This document shows, in pieces, positions 1 through 10,969 of a stretch of 64,000 nucleotides of DNA. A program made the position numbers and the translations under genes. Numbering within the stretch: position 1 is the stretch's first letter; each line of letters opens with the position of its first letter. Source of the DNA: Floricoccus tropicus (GTDB lineage: Bacteria > Bacillota > Bacilli > Lactobacillales > Streptococcaceae); assembly GCF_001832905.1 (NCBI RefSeq), contig NZ_MKIR01000004.1, positions 124,001 through 188,000 of the forward strand. The letters are read 5' to 3'. The notes under the pieces are model-generated. The model saw nothing but the letters and a program-made list of their open reading frames with translations, was not told the origin of the DNA and did not search any database.

Positions 1-118
1 TTCCAACTGCTCTATCTGGTTGTGTAACCACGGCTAAAACTTCATAGCCTTTCTCAATCAATCCATCTAAAACAGGAACTGAAAAATCAGGAGTTCCCAT
101 AAAAATTATTTTTGTCAT
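1..118 (-). CDS. fmt: Methionyl-tRNA formyltransferase, N-terminal fragment
   Basis: Reading from an ATG at 116-118 on the minus strand, the first 39 codons contain [17 protein letters not shown] and [10 protein letters not shown], the formyl-folate binding N-terminus of Fmt. The enzyme formylates initiator Met-tRNA with 10-formyl-THF. The rest lies beyond base 1. It is 13 nt downstream of priA, as in the gmk-rpoZ-priA-fmt order of streptococci and lactococci. Confidence 0.93.
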   Translation of the reverse strand, partial: MTKIIFMGTPDFSVPVLDGLIEKGYEVLAVVTQPDRAVG

Positions 119-131
119 TAGTTTAATTCTC

Positions 132-2501
132 CTAAATAAAATTCTGTGGCTCGCTATCGATTATAATGCGAAGTCCTTTATTGTTCTTATCCTGTGTCAT
201 TTCTAATACTTGGTTTAAGGCAATCTGTAATTCTTCCTCAAAGCGATATTTAATGAGTATTTGATAATGGTACATATTATGAGTTCGAGCAATAGGTTTA
301 GCTGTAGGCCCCAAGATCTTAGCTTTGTCTGTTACTTTTGAAGCAAGAAGACTCATTATTTCATAACTTTTCTTGATTGCTTCCTCTTCGTTCTTATGGC
401 TAACCACAATTTGAACTGTATAGAAATATGGTGGATAAGCCAAGGTTCTTCTATATTGCATTTCTTGCTTATAAAACGCCTCATAATCATGATGTTCTGC
501 TAATTTTATTGCATAGTGTTCTGGATTGAAGGTTTGAATGATTACTTCTCCCTCTTTATTGGCGCGCCCGGCACGTCCAGCCACCTGTGTCAAAAGTTGA
601 AATGTTCTTTCACTTGATCGAAAATCAGGTAAATTCAAAGCAGTATCAGCATTTATAACACCAACTAGTGTTACGTTGGGAAAATCCAAACCTTTAGCTA
701 TCATCTGAGTTCCTAACAAAATATCTGCTTCATGATTCCCAAATTTATCAAGAATTTGCTCATGAGCACCTTTTTTCTTAGTTGTGTCAACATCCATTCT
801 CAAAATGCGAGCTTGAGGAAATAAATTATTTAGTTCTTCCTCAATTTTTTGAGTTCCTGAACCGTAATATCTAAATTTTTTGCTTTGGCAGTTTGGACAG
901 CGACTTGGGATAGCCTCTTGAAAACCACAATAATGACAATCAAGAGTCTTTGTATCCATATGAAGGGTCAAACTAATATCACAATTTGGACATTCTTCCA
1001 CATATCCACAGTCACGACACATAATAAAGCTTGAATATCCTCGACGATTTAACATTAGAACAATCTGCTCATTCTTATCCAGCTTTTCTTGAATTTTTTC
1101 AAGTAACTGCAAAGTAAAATTCGCCGATTTTTCATTCATATTTTTTCCAAAGTCAATAATATCAACTTTTGGTACACGCGCCAAAGGATTTGCTCGCTCC
1201 TTAAGTTCAAGAAACTCATAGACTCCTCTTTCAGCACGTGCTCGCGACTCAAGACTTGGTGTTGCACTTCCCATTATCAACTTAGCCTTATGCCAATCTG
1301 CCCTAAATAAAGCAATATCTCTTGCATGGTATCTTGGATTAGAATCTTGCTTATAACTTGATTCATGCTCCTCATCAATAATAATTGTACCAATATTTTC
1401 TAAAGGTGCAAAAATTGCTGAACGAGCTCCGACAACAACCTTGGCCTGACCACTTTCAATTTTACGCCATTCGTCATATTTTTCTCCATCGGACAATCTA
1501 CTATGTAGTATTGCTACTTGATCACCAAAACGAGCAATGAAACGATTGGTAATTTGCGGAGTAAGAGAAATTTCAGGTACTAGCATGATTGCTGTCTTAC
1601 CTTCATTCAAGGTGTGGGCTATAATTTGCAAATATACTTCTGTCTTACCACTTCCAGTTATTCCTTCAAGTAAGAAAGGTTTATCCGATGTTCCGTTTAT
1701 AACGGCTTGGTAAGCTTTCTCTTGTCCTTTATTTAGAACTAAAGGTTTATCTGCCTTAATCTTATCAAAATGCTCTTGTGCGCGACGAAGTTCAACATGC
1801 TCTAATTTTACAATCCCGTTTTCCACGAAAAAGTCAATTATTGATTTAGAGAAATTTTTTCTGACTTCCTTAACTTGCTTTTTACCAGGTTTTTCAAGCA
1901 AAAATTCTTTGAATTCTTGCTTTTTCTTAGCTCTTGTAGGAATTTCGAAATCTTTTAATTTTTCTATATCATCAACTTGAATAAAAGTTTCATATTTTTT
2001 ATTTTCTCGGCTCTTTGCCTCATATTCAAAAGAAACTTTATCTTCTTTTTTCAATTTCAAGATGGTCGCTTGTTCATCTTCAGTTAAAGTAGAAAATTTC
2101 AAATTCTCTTTTCCTGCAAAAAATGTATCTTTTGTTTCTTGATCAAGTGGCATGACAATCTTGTCATAATTCGAATTTAAAAGATTAGGAAGCATGGCTT
2201 TTAAACATGTTATCTTATAAGAAAACACAGTCTTTCGCATATGATCAGCTAATTCCAACTGCTCCTTATTTAAAACTGGTTCTAAGTCTAGAACTTCTCG
2301 AATTTCTTTTAGATTTTCATCATCGTTCGTTTCAGAAAGCTCTACTACTATCCCCTGAACTAGACGATTTCCTTGACCAAAGGGTACATGAACTCGCATT
2401 CCTGCTTGGATAAGACCTTGTAAATTGTCAGGTATCAAATATGTAAAAGGATGGTCCGTCTGCATCAAGGGAACATCAATAATAACTTGAGCTGCTTTCA
2501 T
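132..2501 (-). CDS. priA: Primosomal protein N' (replication restart helicase PriA)
   Basis: 789 residues, normal for PriA. It rebuilds the replisome at stalled forks as a 3'-5' superfamily 2 helicase. Walker [12 protein letters not shown] lies near residue 280 and a DEEH box ([13 protein letters not shown]) near 377. Four CxxC pairs between about 493 and 540 form the two zinc sites of PriA. The N-terminal DNA-binding domain has the usual [15 protein letters not shown] segment. The start is preceded by AAGGAAAGG. It lies downstream of rpoZ with a hairpin between them (2530-2553), so it may be transcribed at a lower level than gmk-rpoZ. Confidence 0.97.
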   Translation of the reverse strand: MKAAQVIIDVPLMQTDHPFTYLIPDNLQGLIQAGMRVHVPFGQGNRLVQGIVVELSETNDDENLKEIREVLDLEPVLNKEQLELADHMRKTVFSYKITCLKAMLPNLLNSNYDKIVMPLDQETKDTFFAGKENLKFSTLTEDEQATILKLKKEDKVSFEYEAKSRENKKYETFIQVDDIEKLKDFEIPTRAKKKQEFKEFLLEKPGKKQVKEVRKNFSKSIIDFFVENGIVKLEHVELRRAQEHFDKIKADKPLVLNKGQEKAYQAVINGTSDKPFLLEGITGSGKTEVYLQIIAHTLNEGKTAIMLVPEISLTPQITNRFIARFGDQVAILHSRLSDGEKYDEWRKIESGQAKVVVGARSAIFAPLENIGTIIIDEEHESSYKQDSNPRYHARDIALFRADWHKAKLIMGSATPSLESRARAERGVYEFLELKERANPLARVPKVDIIDFGKNMNEKSANFTLQLLEKIQEKLDKNEQIVLMLNRRGYSSFIMCRDCGYVEECPNCDISLTLHMDTKTLDCHYCGFQEAIPSRCPNCQSKKFRYYGSGTQKIEEELNNLFPQARILRMDVDTTKKKGAHEQILDKFGNHEADILLGTQMIAKGLDFPNVTLVGVINADTALNLPDFRSSERTFQLLTQVAGRAGRANKEGEVIIQTFNPEHYAIKLAEHHDYEAFYKQEMQYRRTLAYPPYFYTVQIVVSHKNEEEAIKKSYEIMSLLASKVTDKAKILGPTAKPIARTHNMYHYQILIKYRFEEELQIALNQVLEMTQDKNNKGLRIIIDSEPQNFI

Positions 2502-2529
2502 TACAACACCTTTCCTTAAATAAAATTAG

Positions 2530-2553
2530 AGATTGGGAAACAAAACCCAATCT
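2530..2553 (-). terminator. Hairpin between rpoZ and priA
   Basis: AGATTGGG (2530-2537) and CCCAATCT (2546-2553) form a perfect 8-bp stem with an 8-nt loop. On the minus strand it is followed by CTAATTTTATTT, an imperfect T-tract. It is probably a partial terminator or processing site that lowers priA relative to gmk-rpoZ. Confidence 0.6.
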
Positions 2554-2573
2554 CATTCTATATATCTTAGAAC

Positions 2574-2888
2574 TTATTTAGCTGGTTCAGTTTCCTGCTC
2601 TTTTGCAATACGTTCTTTAATTTTTCTTTCTTCTTCTTCTTGACGTTCTTTTTCTTCTTGAATAGCACGAAGTTTTTCTTCACGTTTTTCTTCAGGGAAA
2701 GGATGGATTGTAACTGTACCTGCTTCAATTTCTTCAAGTGCTTGAAGAGTTGGTTTTACAGATTTAAACCCCATTGTTGAAGGCTCTCCATCATTTAATT
2801 CATGGGCACGTTTGCTTTCAAGAATTACTAATGAGTATTTAGAATCTACTCTATCCAAAAGTTTGTCAATTGACGGTTTTAACATCAT
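2574..2888 (-). CDS. rpoZ: DNA-directed RNA polymerase omega subunit
   Basis: 104 residues. The N-terminal [20 protein letters not shown] and the RAHEL motif are the RpoZ fold that clamps the beta' C-terminus during polymerase assembly. The last 40 residues are a highly charged Glu/Lys/Arg helix, common in lactic acid bacteria. It starts with tandem ATG codons behind AGGAG and lies 26 nt downstream of gmk, the usual pairing. Confidence 0.95.
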   Translation of the reverse strand: MMLKPSIDKLLDRVDSKYSLVILESKRAHELNDGEPSTMGFKSVKPTLQALEEIEAGTVTIHPFPEEKREEKLRAIQEEKERQEEEERKIKERIAKEQETEPAK

Positions 2889-2914
2889 AATATATTCTCC
2901 TATTTTATCCCTTA

Positions 2915-3580
<666 letters not shown>

Positions 3581-3597
3581 TCAAATAAGATAAATTC

Positions 3598-3603
3598 ATT
3601 ATA
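3598..3603 (-). promoter_or_regulatory. Extended -10 promoter of gmk operon
   Basis: The minus strand reads TGTTATAAT here, a consensus -10 with a TGn extension. No good -35 hexamer lies 17 nt upstream, which fits an extended -10 promoter or one helped by a regulator bound at the 11-bp repeat at 3627-3648. Confidence 0.6.
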
Positions 3604-3626
3604 ACACTTAATTCATAGCAAAAATC

Positions 3627-3648
3627 AGAACTGTAACAGAACTGTAAT
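3627..3648. promoter_or_regulatory. Tandem 11-bp repeat, WalR/PhoP-type box upstream of gmk
   Basis: The plus strand reads CAGAACTGTAA twice in tandem. This gives TGTAAC at 3632-3637 and TGTAAT at 3643-3648, that is TGTAAC-N5-TGTAAT. It fits the WalR consensus TGTWAH-N5-TGTWAH and the general 11-bp direct-repeat spacing of OmpR-family regulators. It sits about 30-45 bp upstream of the gmk -10. Which regulator binds is not shown by the sequence. Confidence 0.45.
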
Positions 3649-3734
3649 ATCAAACAGTTTCAACAGAATCAAGCTGTTTAAGAAATATTTTTCACAATAA
3701 TTAATGTATATTTTTACTTATAAATTTTTTCAGA

Positions 3735-3767
3735 AAAATAAAAAACGAAGGAAATAATTCCCTCGTT
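3735..3767 (-). terminator. Terminator of fruRKA operon
   Basis: A 10-bp stem, AACGAAGGAA (3744-3753) with TTCCCTCGTT (3758-3767) including one wobble, is followed on the minus strand by TTTTTTATTTTT. It is the end of the fructose operon just past fruA. Confidence 0.85.
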
Positions 3768-3778
3768 AATTTTAATTA

Positions 3779-5740
3779 TTATTTTGATTTACGTAAGAAA
3801 CCAAATAAAATTCCACCAACAACTGCTCCGATTGCTACATAAAGTAGGTAAAGGAATGGATTACTTGTAAGAGCAATTACAAAGATTCCTCCGTGTGGTG
3901 CCATTAATTTAATTCCTGAAAGTCCAACTAATGCTCCTGCTAGTGCTGAACCTGCAACGAATGAAGGAATAGCACGTGTTGGGTCAGCTGCTCCAAAAGG
4001 AATTGCTCCTTCTGTAATGAATGAAAGTCCCATTACAATGTTTGTAAGACCTGATTCACGTTCTTCTTTAGTGAATTTATCTTTGAATAATAGAGTTGCA
4101 ACGAATACTGCAAGAGGAGGAACCATACCACCAGCCATAACTGCTGCCATTACTTCACTACCACCGCTTGTTACTGTTGCTGCTAATGTTCCTGTACCAA
4201 ATACATAGGCTGCCTTATTAACTGGTCCACCCATATCCACTGCCATCATTCCACCAACCAATGCTCCCATTAGGATTGCTGATGAACCACTTAAGCTTGA
4301 TAGGAAGTTGTTAAGTCCTTCATTGATTCCACTCATTGGAATATTTACAAGAAGCATTAAGAAACCTGTAATAATTACTCCAAATACTGGGTAAAGAAGA
4401 ATTGATTTTAGACCATCAAGTGATCTTGGGAGACCTGCTAATAATTTCTTAAGTAAGATAATTACTCCACCAGCAAGGAAACCACCAACTAATGCCCCAA
4501 GAAATCCTGATGGAACTCCAGCAAGGTTTAATGTAGCATCTCCGCCTTTAGCAAAAGGTACTTTACCAAGTGCAAGTCCATTACTTGCCATTGCCCCTGC
4601 TACAAAACCTGCTACAAGACCTGGTTTTTCAGCGATTGAATAAGCAATATATCCTGCTAATACAGGAAGCATAAATCCAAAGGCTGCACCACCAATGTTT
4701 TTGAACATACTTGCTAGTTCATTATATGAACCAAGATTAGCAAGTTGATCTGTTGGAACTCCCATAGCGTTATCAATTAAGAAGGCAATTGCGATAGCAA
4801 TACCACCACCGATTGTAAATGGAAGCATTGCTGATACACCACTCATTAAGTGCTTGTAGAATGCTTTACCTAAGCTTAGTTTTTCATCGCTTTCGCCAGT
4901 TCCTGAAGCATCTCCACTACCATGATAGATAGGAAGCGAATCATCTGTAGCCATTGTAATTAGATTTTCTGGTTCACGAATACCATCTTTTACGGGACGA
5001 CTAATTAAATGTTTCCCATCAAATCGATCCATTTCAACTGCTTTGTCAGCAGCTACTATAACACCGTCAGCTTTAGCGATATCTTCAGCTGTTAACTTGT
5101 TACCAACACCACTTGCTCCATTTGTTTCAACTTTGATGCCAACACCCATTTCGGCTGCTTTTTTCTTCAAAGCTTCTTCTGCCATATAAGTATGTGCAAT
5201 ACCAGTTGTACAAGCAGTTACTGCTACAACAAATTTCCCAGTATCTTTTACTGTTGATTCAATTTTAGCTTCTTCTTTATTTTCTTCTTTTTCTTCGCTT
5301 GAAAATAATGCAATCACATCATCAGGAGTTTTAGTTTCACGTACTTTAGCAATAAAACCATCTTGCATTAGATATTTTGAAAGACTTGCAAGTGCTGCTA
5401 AGTGAGTATCATTTGCACCAGCAGGGGCTGCAATCATGAAGAATAGGTATACTGGTTGACCATCAAGAGCCTCATAGTCAACACCTTTGTTTGATTTAGC
5501 AAACAGAATTGTTGCTTCTTTAACTGCTTCATTTTTAGCATGGGGCATTGCTACTCCATCACCAAGACCAGTTGAAGTTTGCGCCTCACGATTAAGAATT
5601 CCTTCTTTAAAAAGAACTTTATCAGTGATTCGACCAGTTTCGTAAAGTTTGTCAACCATCTCATCGATTGCACCCAACTTATCAGTTGCTTGCATATCCA
5701 TAATCATGGCATTTTTTACAAGTAAATCTGTAATTTCCAT
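3779..5740 (-). CDS. fruA: PTS fructose transporter subunit IIABC
   Basis: 653 residues in one chain. The EIIA domain (1 to about 150) has GDGVAMPHAKN with the phospho-His at 67. The EIIB domain (about 172-265) starts VVAVTACTTGIAHTY with the phospho-Cys near 177. A hydrophobic EIIC channel follows (about 290-650). It imports fructose as fructose-1-phosphate at the membrane. It is last in fruR-fruK-fruA, 78 nt from fruK, with AAAAGGAGAG before the ATG. It should be induced through FruR and repressed through the cre site at 7491-7506. Confidence 0.96.
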   Translation of the reverse strand: MEITDLLVKNAMIMDMQATDKLGAIDEMVDKLYETGRITDKVLFKEGILNREAQTSTGLGDGVAMPHAKNEAVKEATILFAKSNKGVDYEALDGQPVYLFFMIAAPAGANDTHLAALASLSKYLMQDGFIAKVRETKTPDDVIALFSSEEKEENKEEAKIESTVKDTGKFVVAVTACTTGIAHTYMAEEALKKKAAEMGVGIKVETNGASGVGNKLTAEDIAKADGVIVAADKAVEMDRFDGKHLISRPVKDGIREPENLITMATDDSLPIYHGSGDASGTGESDEKLSLGKAFYKHLMSGVSAMLPFTIGGGIAIAIAFLIDNAMGVPTDQLANLGSYNELASMFKNIGGAAFGFMLPVLAGYIAYSIAEKPGLVAGFVAGAMASNGLALGKVPFAKGGDATLNLAGVPSGFLGALVGGFLAGGVIILLKKLLAGLPRSLDGLKSILLYPVFGVIITGFLMLLVNIPMSGINEGLNNFLSSLSGSSAILMGALVGGMMAVDMGGPVNKAAYVFGTGTLAATVTSGGSEVMAAVMAGGMVPPLAVFVATLLFKDKFTKEERESGLTNIVMGLSFITEGAIPFGAADPTRAIPSFVAGSALAGALVGLSGIKLMAPHGGIFVIALTSNPFLYLLYVAIGAVVGGILFGFLRKSK

Positions 5741-5818
5741 TTTCTCTCCTTTTAATAGGTTTAATATAAATATTTCAATATTTTTTAACTTTTATTCTTT
5801 ATTTCAGAAACTTATTAA

Positions 5819-6730
5819 TTAAAGTTTTGTAATTTCTACTTTATCCAAAGTTTCTTTAATAAATTCTGCACTTGCTAAATCATCTGAAAAGGCAGTTGCT
5901 GTACCACATGCTACTCCAAGGGCAAATGCTTCGACAGCATTTTTAGTTTCTTCAAACTTACCAGTAAATCCAGCGACCATTGAGTCACCTGCACCAACTG
6001 AGTTTTTAACTTGTCCTTTAATTGGTTTTGCAAAGTAGCTTCCTTCATTGTTAACTAACAAAGCTCCATCACCAGCCATAGAAATAATCACATTTTGTGC
6101 ACCCATTTCTAAAACTTTTTGTGCATAAGGAATAATTTCTTCTGTTGTTTTAAATTTAACATCAAAAATGGCTCCAAGCTCATGATTATTAGGTTTAACA
6201 AGTAATGGATTGTATTCCAATGAATCAAGTAATGTTTGTCCTTCAAAATCACAAACCACTTGTGCTCCAGTAGCACGAACTGTAGAAATTAATTTTTTAT
6301 AGACAATATTTCCAAGAGATGCTGGTGCGCTTCCTGCGAAAACAACTGTATCGTCAGCAGTTAATTTTTCAAGAATATTAAGAAAATCATTTAATTGACC
6401 TTCTGTAATTTCTGGACCTTGCCCATTAATTTCTGTTTCTTGATCTGCCTTAATTTTTACATTAATACGAGTATCTTGATCAACTGCTACAAAGTCAGTT
6501 GAAATTCCTTCTTCAATAAGCTTTTTAGTAATGAAATCACCTGTAAAACCACCGATAAATCCTAATGCTGTTGAATCATAATTTAATCTAGAAAGCACTC
6601 GACTTACATTAATTCCTTTACCACCAGCGTATTTATCATCACTAGTCATGCGGTTTACTTCACCGACTACAACTTCCGGTAAACGAACTATATAGTCAAT
6701 TGAAGGATTTAAAGTTACACTATAAATCAT
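5819..6730 (-). CDS. fruK: 1-phosphofructokinase
   Basis: 303 residues, PfkB/ribokinase family. It phosphorylates fructose-1-phosphate from FruA to fructose-1,6-bisphosphate. The substrate motif GGKGINVSRVL is near residue 37. The PfkB signature 2 with the catalytic Asp, SVGAGDSMVAGF, is near 245. Its place between fruR and fruA decides fruK over lacC-type tagatose-6-phosphate kinase. Confidence 0.95.
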   Translation of the reverse strand: MIYSVTLNPSIDYIVRLPEVVVGEVNRMTSDDKYAGGKGINVSRVLSRLNYDSTALGFIGGFTGDFITKKLIEEGISTDFVAVDQDTRINVKIKADQETEINGQGPEITEGQLNDFLNILEKLTADDTVVFAGSAPASLGNIVYKKLISTVRATGAQVVCDFEGQTLLDSLEYNPLLVKPNNHELGAIFDVKFKTTEEIIPYAQKVLEMGAQNVIISMAGDGALLVNNEGSYFAKPIKGQVKNSVGAGDSMVAGFTGKFEETKNAVEAFALGVACGTATAFSDDLASAEFIKETLDKVEITKL

Positions 6731-6782
6731 ATTTTCTCCTTTTCTTGTAGCTTTTATATCTGATATTTATCAAATATATCTA

Positions 6783-7478
6783 CTACTTATTTGTTATTAT
6801 TTCAACATCATCGGTTTGCGCAAAAGTAACAAAACTTACTTGGTTAAACTTACTTTTATCTGCTAAAATATAGGTTTGTGCTGACTGCTCACAGGCTGTA
6901 CGTTTAATATTAGCTTCCTCAATATCAGGTGTTGAGATATTCCCAGCACTTATTGCATTGGCTCCTATAAAAGCCTTTGTAAAATTAAACTGATTTATTT
7001 GTTGAATGGCATATGACCCAACCACTGCATCAGTTAATTTTTTTATTATACCCCCGATAATATAAACAGTAATTTTTTCACTAATTAATTTTGAAGCATG
7101 GGTAGCACTATTTGTTACAACTGTGAATGATTTTTCTAATTCAAGAAGTCCTTCAATCATCATTCCGGTAGTAGTCCCAGCATCTAGAAAAATTACATCT
7201 CCTTCATTTACTTTAGAAACTGCGATATTTGCAATATCTAATTTCTCATGAACGTTTATGGAGTTTTTTTCATAAATACTTGGCTCTTTCGGAACACTTG
7301 AAATTGGTTCGGCTCCTCCGTGAACACGGATAAGTCTTCCTAACTCTTCAAGCTCATTGAGATCCCTTCTAAGTGTGGATACTGAAGCCTCAGTCAAATC
7401 ACACAAATCATCTATTGTAACACTTCCCTTACTGTGTAGTTCTGCAAGAATTATCTTTTTTCGATCATTTGCAAGCAT
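6783..7478 (-). CDS. fruR: DeoR-family fructose operon repressor FruR
   Basis: 231 residues. The N-terminal DeoR helix-turn-helix includes ILAELHSKGSVTIDDLCDL and the signature STLRRDLNELEELGRLIRVHGGA. A C-terminal sugar-phosphate sensor domain follows, with DAGTTTGMM. It is first gene of fruRKA. Two 14-bp direct repeats around its own -35 box are the likely operator, so it is autoregulated. Fructose-1-phosphate is the usual inducer in the family. Confidence 0.92.
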   Translation of the reverse strand: MLANDRKKIILAELHSKGSVTIDDLCDLTEASVSTLRRDLNELEELGRLIRVHGGAEPISSVPKEPSIYEKNSINVHEKLDIANIAVSKVNEGDVIFLDAGTTTGMMIEGLLELEKSFTVVTNSATHASKLISEKITVYIIGGIIKKLTDAVVGSYAIQQINQFNFTKAFIGANAISAGNISTPDIEEANIKRTACEQSAQTYILADKSKFNQVSFVTFAQTDDVEIITNK

Positions 7479-7490
7479 ATCTTCCCCTTT

Positions 7491-7506
7491 TAGAAATCGG
7501 TTACAA
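7491..7506 (-). promoter_or_regulatory. Catabolite-responsive element (cre) in the fruR leader
   Basis: The minus strand reads TTGTAACCGATTTCTA, matching the cre consensus WTGNAANCGNWNNCWW at every fixed position. It lies just downstream of the -10 box, near the start of transcription, where CcpA-HPr(Ser-P) binding would block initiation. Confidence 0.7.
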
Positions 7507-7510
7507 GATT

Positions 7511-7538
7511 ATTTTACATCAAAATCGTTCAAAGTCAA
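7511..7538 (-). promoter_or_regulatory. fruR promoter
   Basis: Minus strand: -35 TTGACT (7533-7538), 16-bp spacer, -10 TAAAAT (7511-7516). It overlaps the FruR direct repeats and lies just upstream of the cre site. Confidence 0.78.
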
Positions 7539-7551
7539 TCAAAAACGTTCA
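7518..7551. promoter_or_regulatory. FruR operator, two direct repeats
   Basis: ATCAAAATCGTTCA (7518-7531) and ATCAAAAACGTTCA (7538-7551) are 14-bp direct repeats with one difference and a 20-bp period, so they lie on the same DNA face. They bracket the -35 box of fruR. Direct repeats are usual for DeoR-family operators. Confidence 0.72.
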
Positions 7552-7645
7552 TTTTTTATGTTTTTGTGTGTTTTTCAATAACATTTTTAGTGAATCTTTG
7601 AATCCAGGGCACATTTAATGAAAAAATTATTCTATTATGATAACA

Positions 7646-7676
7646 AAAAGGAAATAGGATATCATTTCCCATTTCC
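7646..7676 (-). terminator. Terminator of rapZ-yvcK-whiA
   Basis: Stem GGAAATAGGA (7650-7659) with TCCCATTTCC (7667-7676), 10 bp with one wobble, followed on the minus strand by TTTTTG. It ends the whiA transcript. Confidence 0.75.
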
Positions 7677-7682
7677 ACTTAA

Positions 7683-8597
7683 TTATTTTTCTTCTAAATA
7701 TACCTCAGCCATCTGACTAAGTTTCCTTAATCGGTGGTTGACACCACTTTTTCCTAATGGAGGAGACATTGCTTCTCCTAACTCCTTAATAGTTAAATCA
7801 GGATTCTCTAAACGAATCCTTGCAACTTCGAATAGGTTTTCTGGTAAATTTTCTAGTCCTAATTTTTGATCTAAGATATTGATTTTTTCAATCATATCGT
7901 ATGATGCATTGACGGTTTTTCCCAAATTTGCCGTTTCAAAATTAGCAACTCGATTAGCTTGATTTCGCATTTCCTTAAAAATTTTCGCATTCTCATATTT
8001 AAGTCTTGCATTCATAGCACCGATTATTGTTAGAAAATCCATAATTTGTTCTGCACTTGCTATATAAAGTACATACCTATTTTTTCGTTCAATGATCTTA
8101 GCATTAAACCCTAAATTTTCAAGGATATCTTTTAAATCCTGTGCATGATCTTGGTAAACAGATGAAAGTTCCAAATGATACTTTCCAGATTCTGGATCAC
8201 TAACATTACCACTAGAAAGAAAAGCCCCTCTTAGGTAATAAATACTCTTTTTTTCATCATATTTAACTGATGCAGGTATTCCATTATCCAAGAGCAGTCC
8301 ATCAGCCAAGTCTAATTCATCTAAAAGATTATTTACTTGATCATCAATATAAACTGTATATATACGATTCTTTGATAAGTTAGTTTTTTGCTGGGTCCTA
8401 ATCTCAGATTTAATATTATAAATTTTTAATAAGAGAGTATAGATATATCTCGCTGTTGTAGCATTTTCAGTTGTAATTGACAGTGTTAATCCTCGTGAAA
8501 TACCAAGTGAACCATTCATTCTAATCAAAGCCATAAGAACTGTTGAATTATCGTCTAGCGATGTCAATTCTTTCTTGACTTCAGCAGAAAAACTCAT
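7683..8597 (-). CDS. whiA: DNA-binding protein WhiA
   Basis: 304 residues, normal for WhiA. It has an N-terminal LAGLIDADG-like domain and a C-terminal helix-turn-helix ([30 protein letters not shown]). In Gram-positive bacteria it affects cell division and chromosome segregation. Its ATG overlaps the yvcK stop by 4 nt in the conserved rapZ-yvcK-whiA order. Confidence 0.95.
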   Translation of the reverse strand: MSFSAEVKKELTSLDDNSTVLMALIRMNGSLGISRGLTLSITTENATTARYIYTLLLKIYNIKSEIRTQQKTNLSKNRIYTVYIDDQVNNLLDELDLADGLLLDNGIPASVKYDEKKSIYYLRGAFLSSGNVSDPESGKYHLELSSVYQDHAQDLKDILENLGFNAKIIERKNRYVLYIASAEQIMDFLTIIGAMNARLKYENAKIFKEMRNQANRVANFETANLGKTVNASYDMIEKINILDQKLGLENLPENLFEVARIRLENPDLTIKELGEAMSPPLGKSGVNHRLRKLSQMAEVYLEEK

Positions 8598-9571
8598 GAT
8601 AATCTTCTTTCACTAATATTAAGAATTTCTTCAGCAACTGCATCCCCGTTATGGAAGGCACCGCCATTTTCCAATTTAAGAAAATTTGATGAAATTATCT
8701 TACATCCTTCTGCCTGCAATCCTTTAAAATCATGGTCAACTTGAACAAGATACTCATCAAATTTATGTGTATTCATATATTCATGAGGTACATCTTCAAT
8801 ATTTACCAAAACTGTATCTACAAAGTTTCTTCCAAGATGCTCATGCAAGACATGAACATGATCTGCATCAGAAAAATGTTCAGTTTCCCCACGTTGTGTC
8901 ATGATATTACATACATAAACAATTTGAGCTTCTGTATTTAAAATCGCCTTACTAATCTCTGGAATCACAAGGTTTGGTAAAATACTTGTAAATAGGCTAC
9001 CTGGACCCATGACAATAGTATCTGCTTCCATTATTGCTTTTACAACCTTACGACTTGCCTTAGCCATTGAACCATCATGAGTATTATAAACATATACAAA
9101 TCTCAAGTTACCGTCGTAATCTGCAATATTGCTTTCACCAGTCACTTCATGTCCATCTTCAAAAATGGCTTGAAGTGTTAGCGCATTCTCACTTGACGGG
9201 TATACATTCCCCTCCACATGTAAGAATTTAGATAGAAGCTGGATTGCATCATAAGTAGAACCTTGCATTTCACTAATACCAGCAATAATTAAGTTCCCTA
9301 AAGGATGTCCAGCTAAAGCACCGTCATCTTTATCAAAACGATATTGGAAAACTTTTTCATAAAATCTTGGCATATCACTCATAGCAACTAGAACATTTCT
9401 CAAGTCACCTGGAGGCGCAATATTTATAGCATTTCTGATTTCACCACTTGAACCGCCATCATCCGCTACAGTTACAATCGCAGTTAAATCAACATTTTCT
9501 TTTCTCAAACTTTTAAGGATGACAGGAATCCCTGTTCCCCCCCCAATTACTACAATCTTTCTTTTTCTCAT
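8594..9571 (-). CDS. yvcK: YvcK/GlmR family gluconeogenesis and cell-wall factor
   Basis: 325 residues, CofD-like Rossmann fold. The N-terminus [17 protein letters not shown] and the [11 protein letters not shown] motif form the UDP-sugar binding site known for this family. In B. subtilis the homologue (GlmR) binds UDP-GlcNAc and steers carbon to cell-wall precursors. It overlaps rapZ and whiA by 4 nt on each side, so the three are translationally coupled. Confidence 0.95.
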   Translation of the reverse strand: MRKRKIVVIGGGTGIPVILKSLRKENVDLTAIVTVADDGGSSGEIRNAINIAPPGDLRNVLVAMSDMPRFYEKVFQYRFDKDDGALAGHPLGNLIIAGISEMQGSTYDAIQLLSKFLHVEGNVYPSSENALTLQAIFEDGHEVTGESNIADYDGNLRFVYVYNTHDGSMAKASRKVVKAIMEADTIVMGPGSLFTSILPNLVIPEISKAILNTEAQIVYVCNIMTQRGETEHFSDADHVHVLHEHLGRNFVDTVLVNIEDVPHEYMNTHKFDEYLVQVDHDFKGLQAEGCKIISSNFLKLENGGAFHNGDAVAEEILNISERRLS

Positions 9572-10458
9572 GAGCGGTTAACCGTCTCTTTTCTTCTATC
9601 TTTATCGCGGTGTACAGTATTGACTTTCCAGTTGTCTTCTTGTAAAGTCTTACCGATTCGTTCTGCAAAGGCAACTGATCTATGTTGACCGCCAGTACAT
9701 CCAATAGCGATAGTAAGAACCGACTTACCTTCTTTTTCATAACCTGGCACAATAGGTAACAATAAATTTTTAAGATTTTGGTAGAATTCCTCAGATTCCG
9801 GTGCATCCATCACATAATCATAGACTTCCTTATCAATACCAGTTTTATCTCTTAATTCAGGTACATAGTGGGGATTAGGTAAAAAGCGTACATCAAATAC
9901 TAAATCAGCATCAAGTGGTAAACCGTATTTGAAGCCGAAACTCATTACTTCAATTCTAAATTGTTGACTGTTTCCTTCGGAGAATTCATTAATTATTTGA
10001 GCACGTAAATTCCTTGGAGTTAAGTCGGTTGTATCAATTACATTTTGAGAGAACGATTTAAGTGGAGCAAGTAGTTCTCTTTCTTTGGTAATACCGTCCA
10101 TGACACGTCCATCAGCTGCTAGCGGATGACTACGTCTTGTTTCTTTATAACGAGCAACTAGTTCTGGGTCCTTTGCATCAAGGAAAAGCAGACTAAACTT
10201 CACACCTGGCATGTCACTTAAATCATTAACAACTTCTTGAAGTTCATCAAAGAATGTTCTAGCCCTCATGTCAACTACCATTGCTACCTTATCAATACTT
10301 CCATTATCGGCATTGATTAAAAGGGAAACAAATTTTTCAATTAGGTTTGGTGGCATATTATCAATTGTGAAGTAGCCCATATCCTCAAAGGATTGAATAG
10401 CGACAGTTTTTCCTGCACCACTCATCCCAGTTACTATTACTAAATCTAGTGAGTTCAT
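9568..10458 (-). CDS. rapZ: RNase adapter RapZ / nucleotide-binding protein YvcJ
   Basis: 296 residues. The Walker A motif [14 protein letters not shown] is at the N-terminus. The C-terminal [19 protein letters not shown] is the RapZ signature. Family members bind nucleotides, and in enterobacteria RapZ guides RNase E to GlmZ. In Bacillota the role is less clear. It is first gene of rapZ-yvcK-whiA, with AGGAGG before the ATG. Confidence 0.94.
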   Translation of the reverse strand: MNSLDLVIVTGMSGAGKTVAIQSFEDMGYFTIDNMPPNLIEKFVSLLINADNGSIDKVAMVVDMRARTFFDELQEVVNDLSDMPGVKFSLLFLDAKDPELVARYKETRRSHPLAADGRVMDGITKERELLAPLKSFSQNVIDTTDLTPRNLRAQIINEFSEGNSQQFRIEVMSFGFKYGLPLDADLVFDVRFLPNPHYVPELRDKTGIDKEVYDYVMDAPESEEFYQNLKNLLLPIVPGYEKEGKSVLTIAIGCTGGQHRSVAFAERIGKTLQEDNWKVNTVHRDKDRRKETVNRS

Positions 10459-10532
10459 AATTCCTCCTTATTTTTATCCACAATTACTTTTAAATCGCAA
10501 GTAATTATCTAATATACTAACTTTATTATAAC

Positions 10533-10560
10533 AAAAAAAGACGATATAAACCGCCTTTTT
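10533..10560 (-). terminator. Terminator after nusB
   Basis: Short stem AAGACG/CGCCTT (one wobble) around 10538-10556, followed on the minus strand by seven T. A TATAAT for the downstream rapZ gene begins within 12 bp, so terminator and promoter are packed together. Confidence 0.65.
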
Positions 10561-10561
10561 C

Positions 10562-10969
10562 CTATACTAAATTAGTTAGTACACCATTTATAAATTTTGC
10601 TGATTTTTCGTCATTGAAATTTTTTGCTAATTCAATTGCTTCATTAACCGCCACAACATTTGGTGTTTCTGTCTCTAAAATTTCATAAGCACCAAGTCTT
10701 AAAATTACACGGTCAATATTAGTTAAACGATCAAGGCTCCATGGACTCTTAATATACTTTGCTAAATTTTCATCAAGTTTTTCCTTGTTTATTTGAACAC
10801 CTCTGATTAGTGTCTCCAAATAAGCAGGACTCTCTTCAGGAAATTCATCATAAGAAAGTACAAAGTCCATTGCATCCGTCACTGTAGCTTCATCTTGAAG
10901 TTCTATAGAATAAAGAGCTTGAACAGCACTCATACGAATCTCATGCTGACTCATCTTTTTACTCGGCAT
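10562..10969 (-). CDS. nusB: Transcription antitermination factor NusB
   Basis: 135 residues. The all-helical NusB fold shows in the N-terminal RMSAVQALYSIEL and the C-terminal RLTNIDRVILRLGAYEIL plus NEAIELAKNFNDEKSAKFINGVL. It acts with NusE in rRNA antitermination. It overlaps the Asp23-family gene by 11 nt and ends the efp-asp23-nusB cluster. Confidence 0.96.
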   Translation of the reverse strand: MPSKKMSQHEIRMSAVQALYSIELQDEATVTDAMDFVLSYDEFPEESPAYLETLIRGVQINKEKLDENLAKYIKSPWSLDRLTNIDRVILRLGAYEILETETPNVVAVNEAIELAKNFNDEKSAKFINGVLTNLV

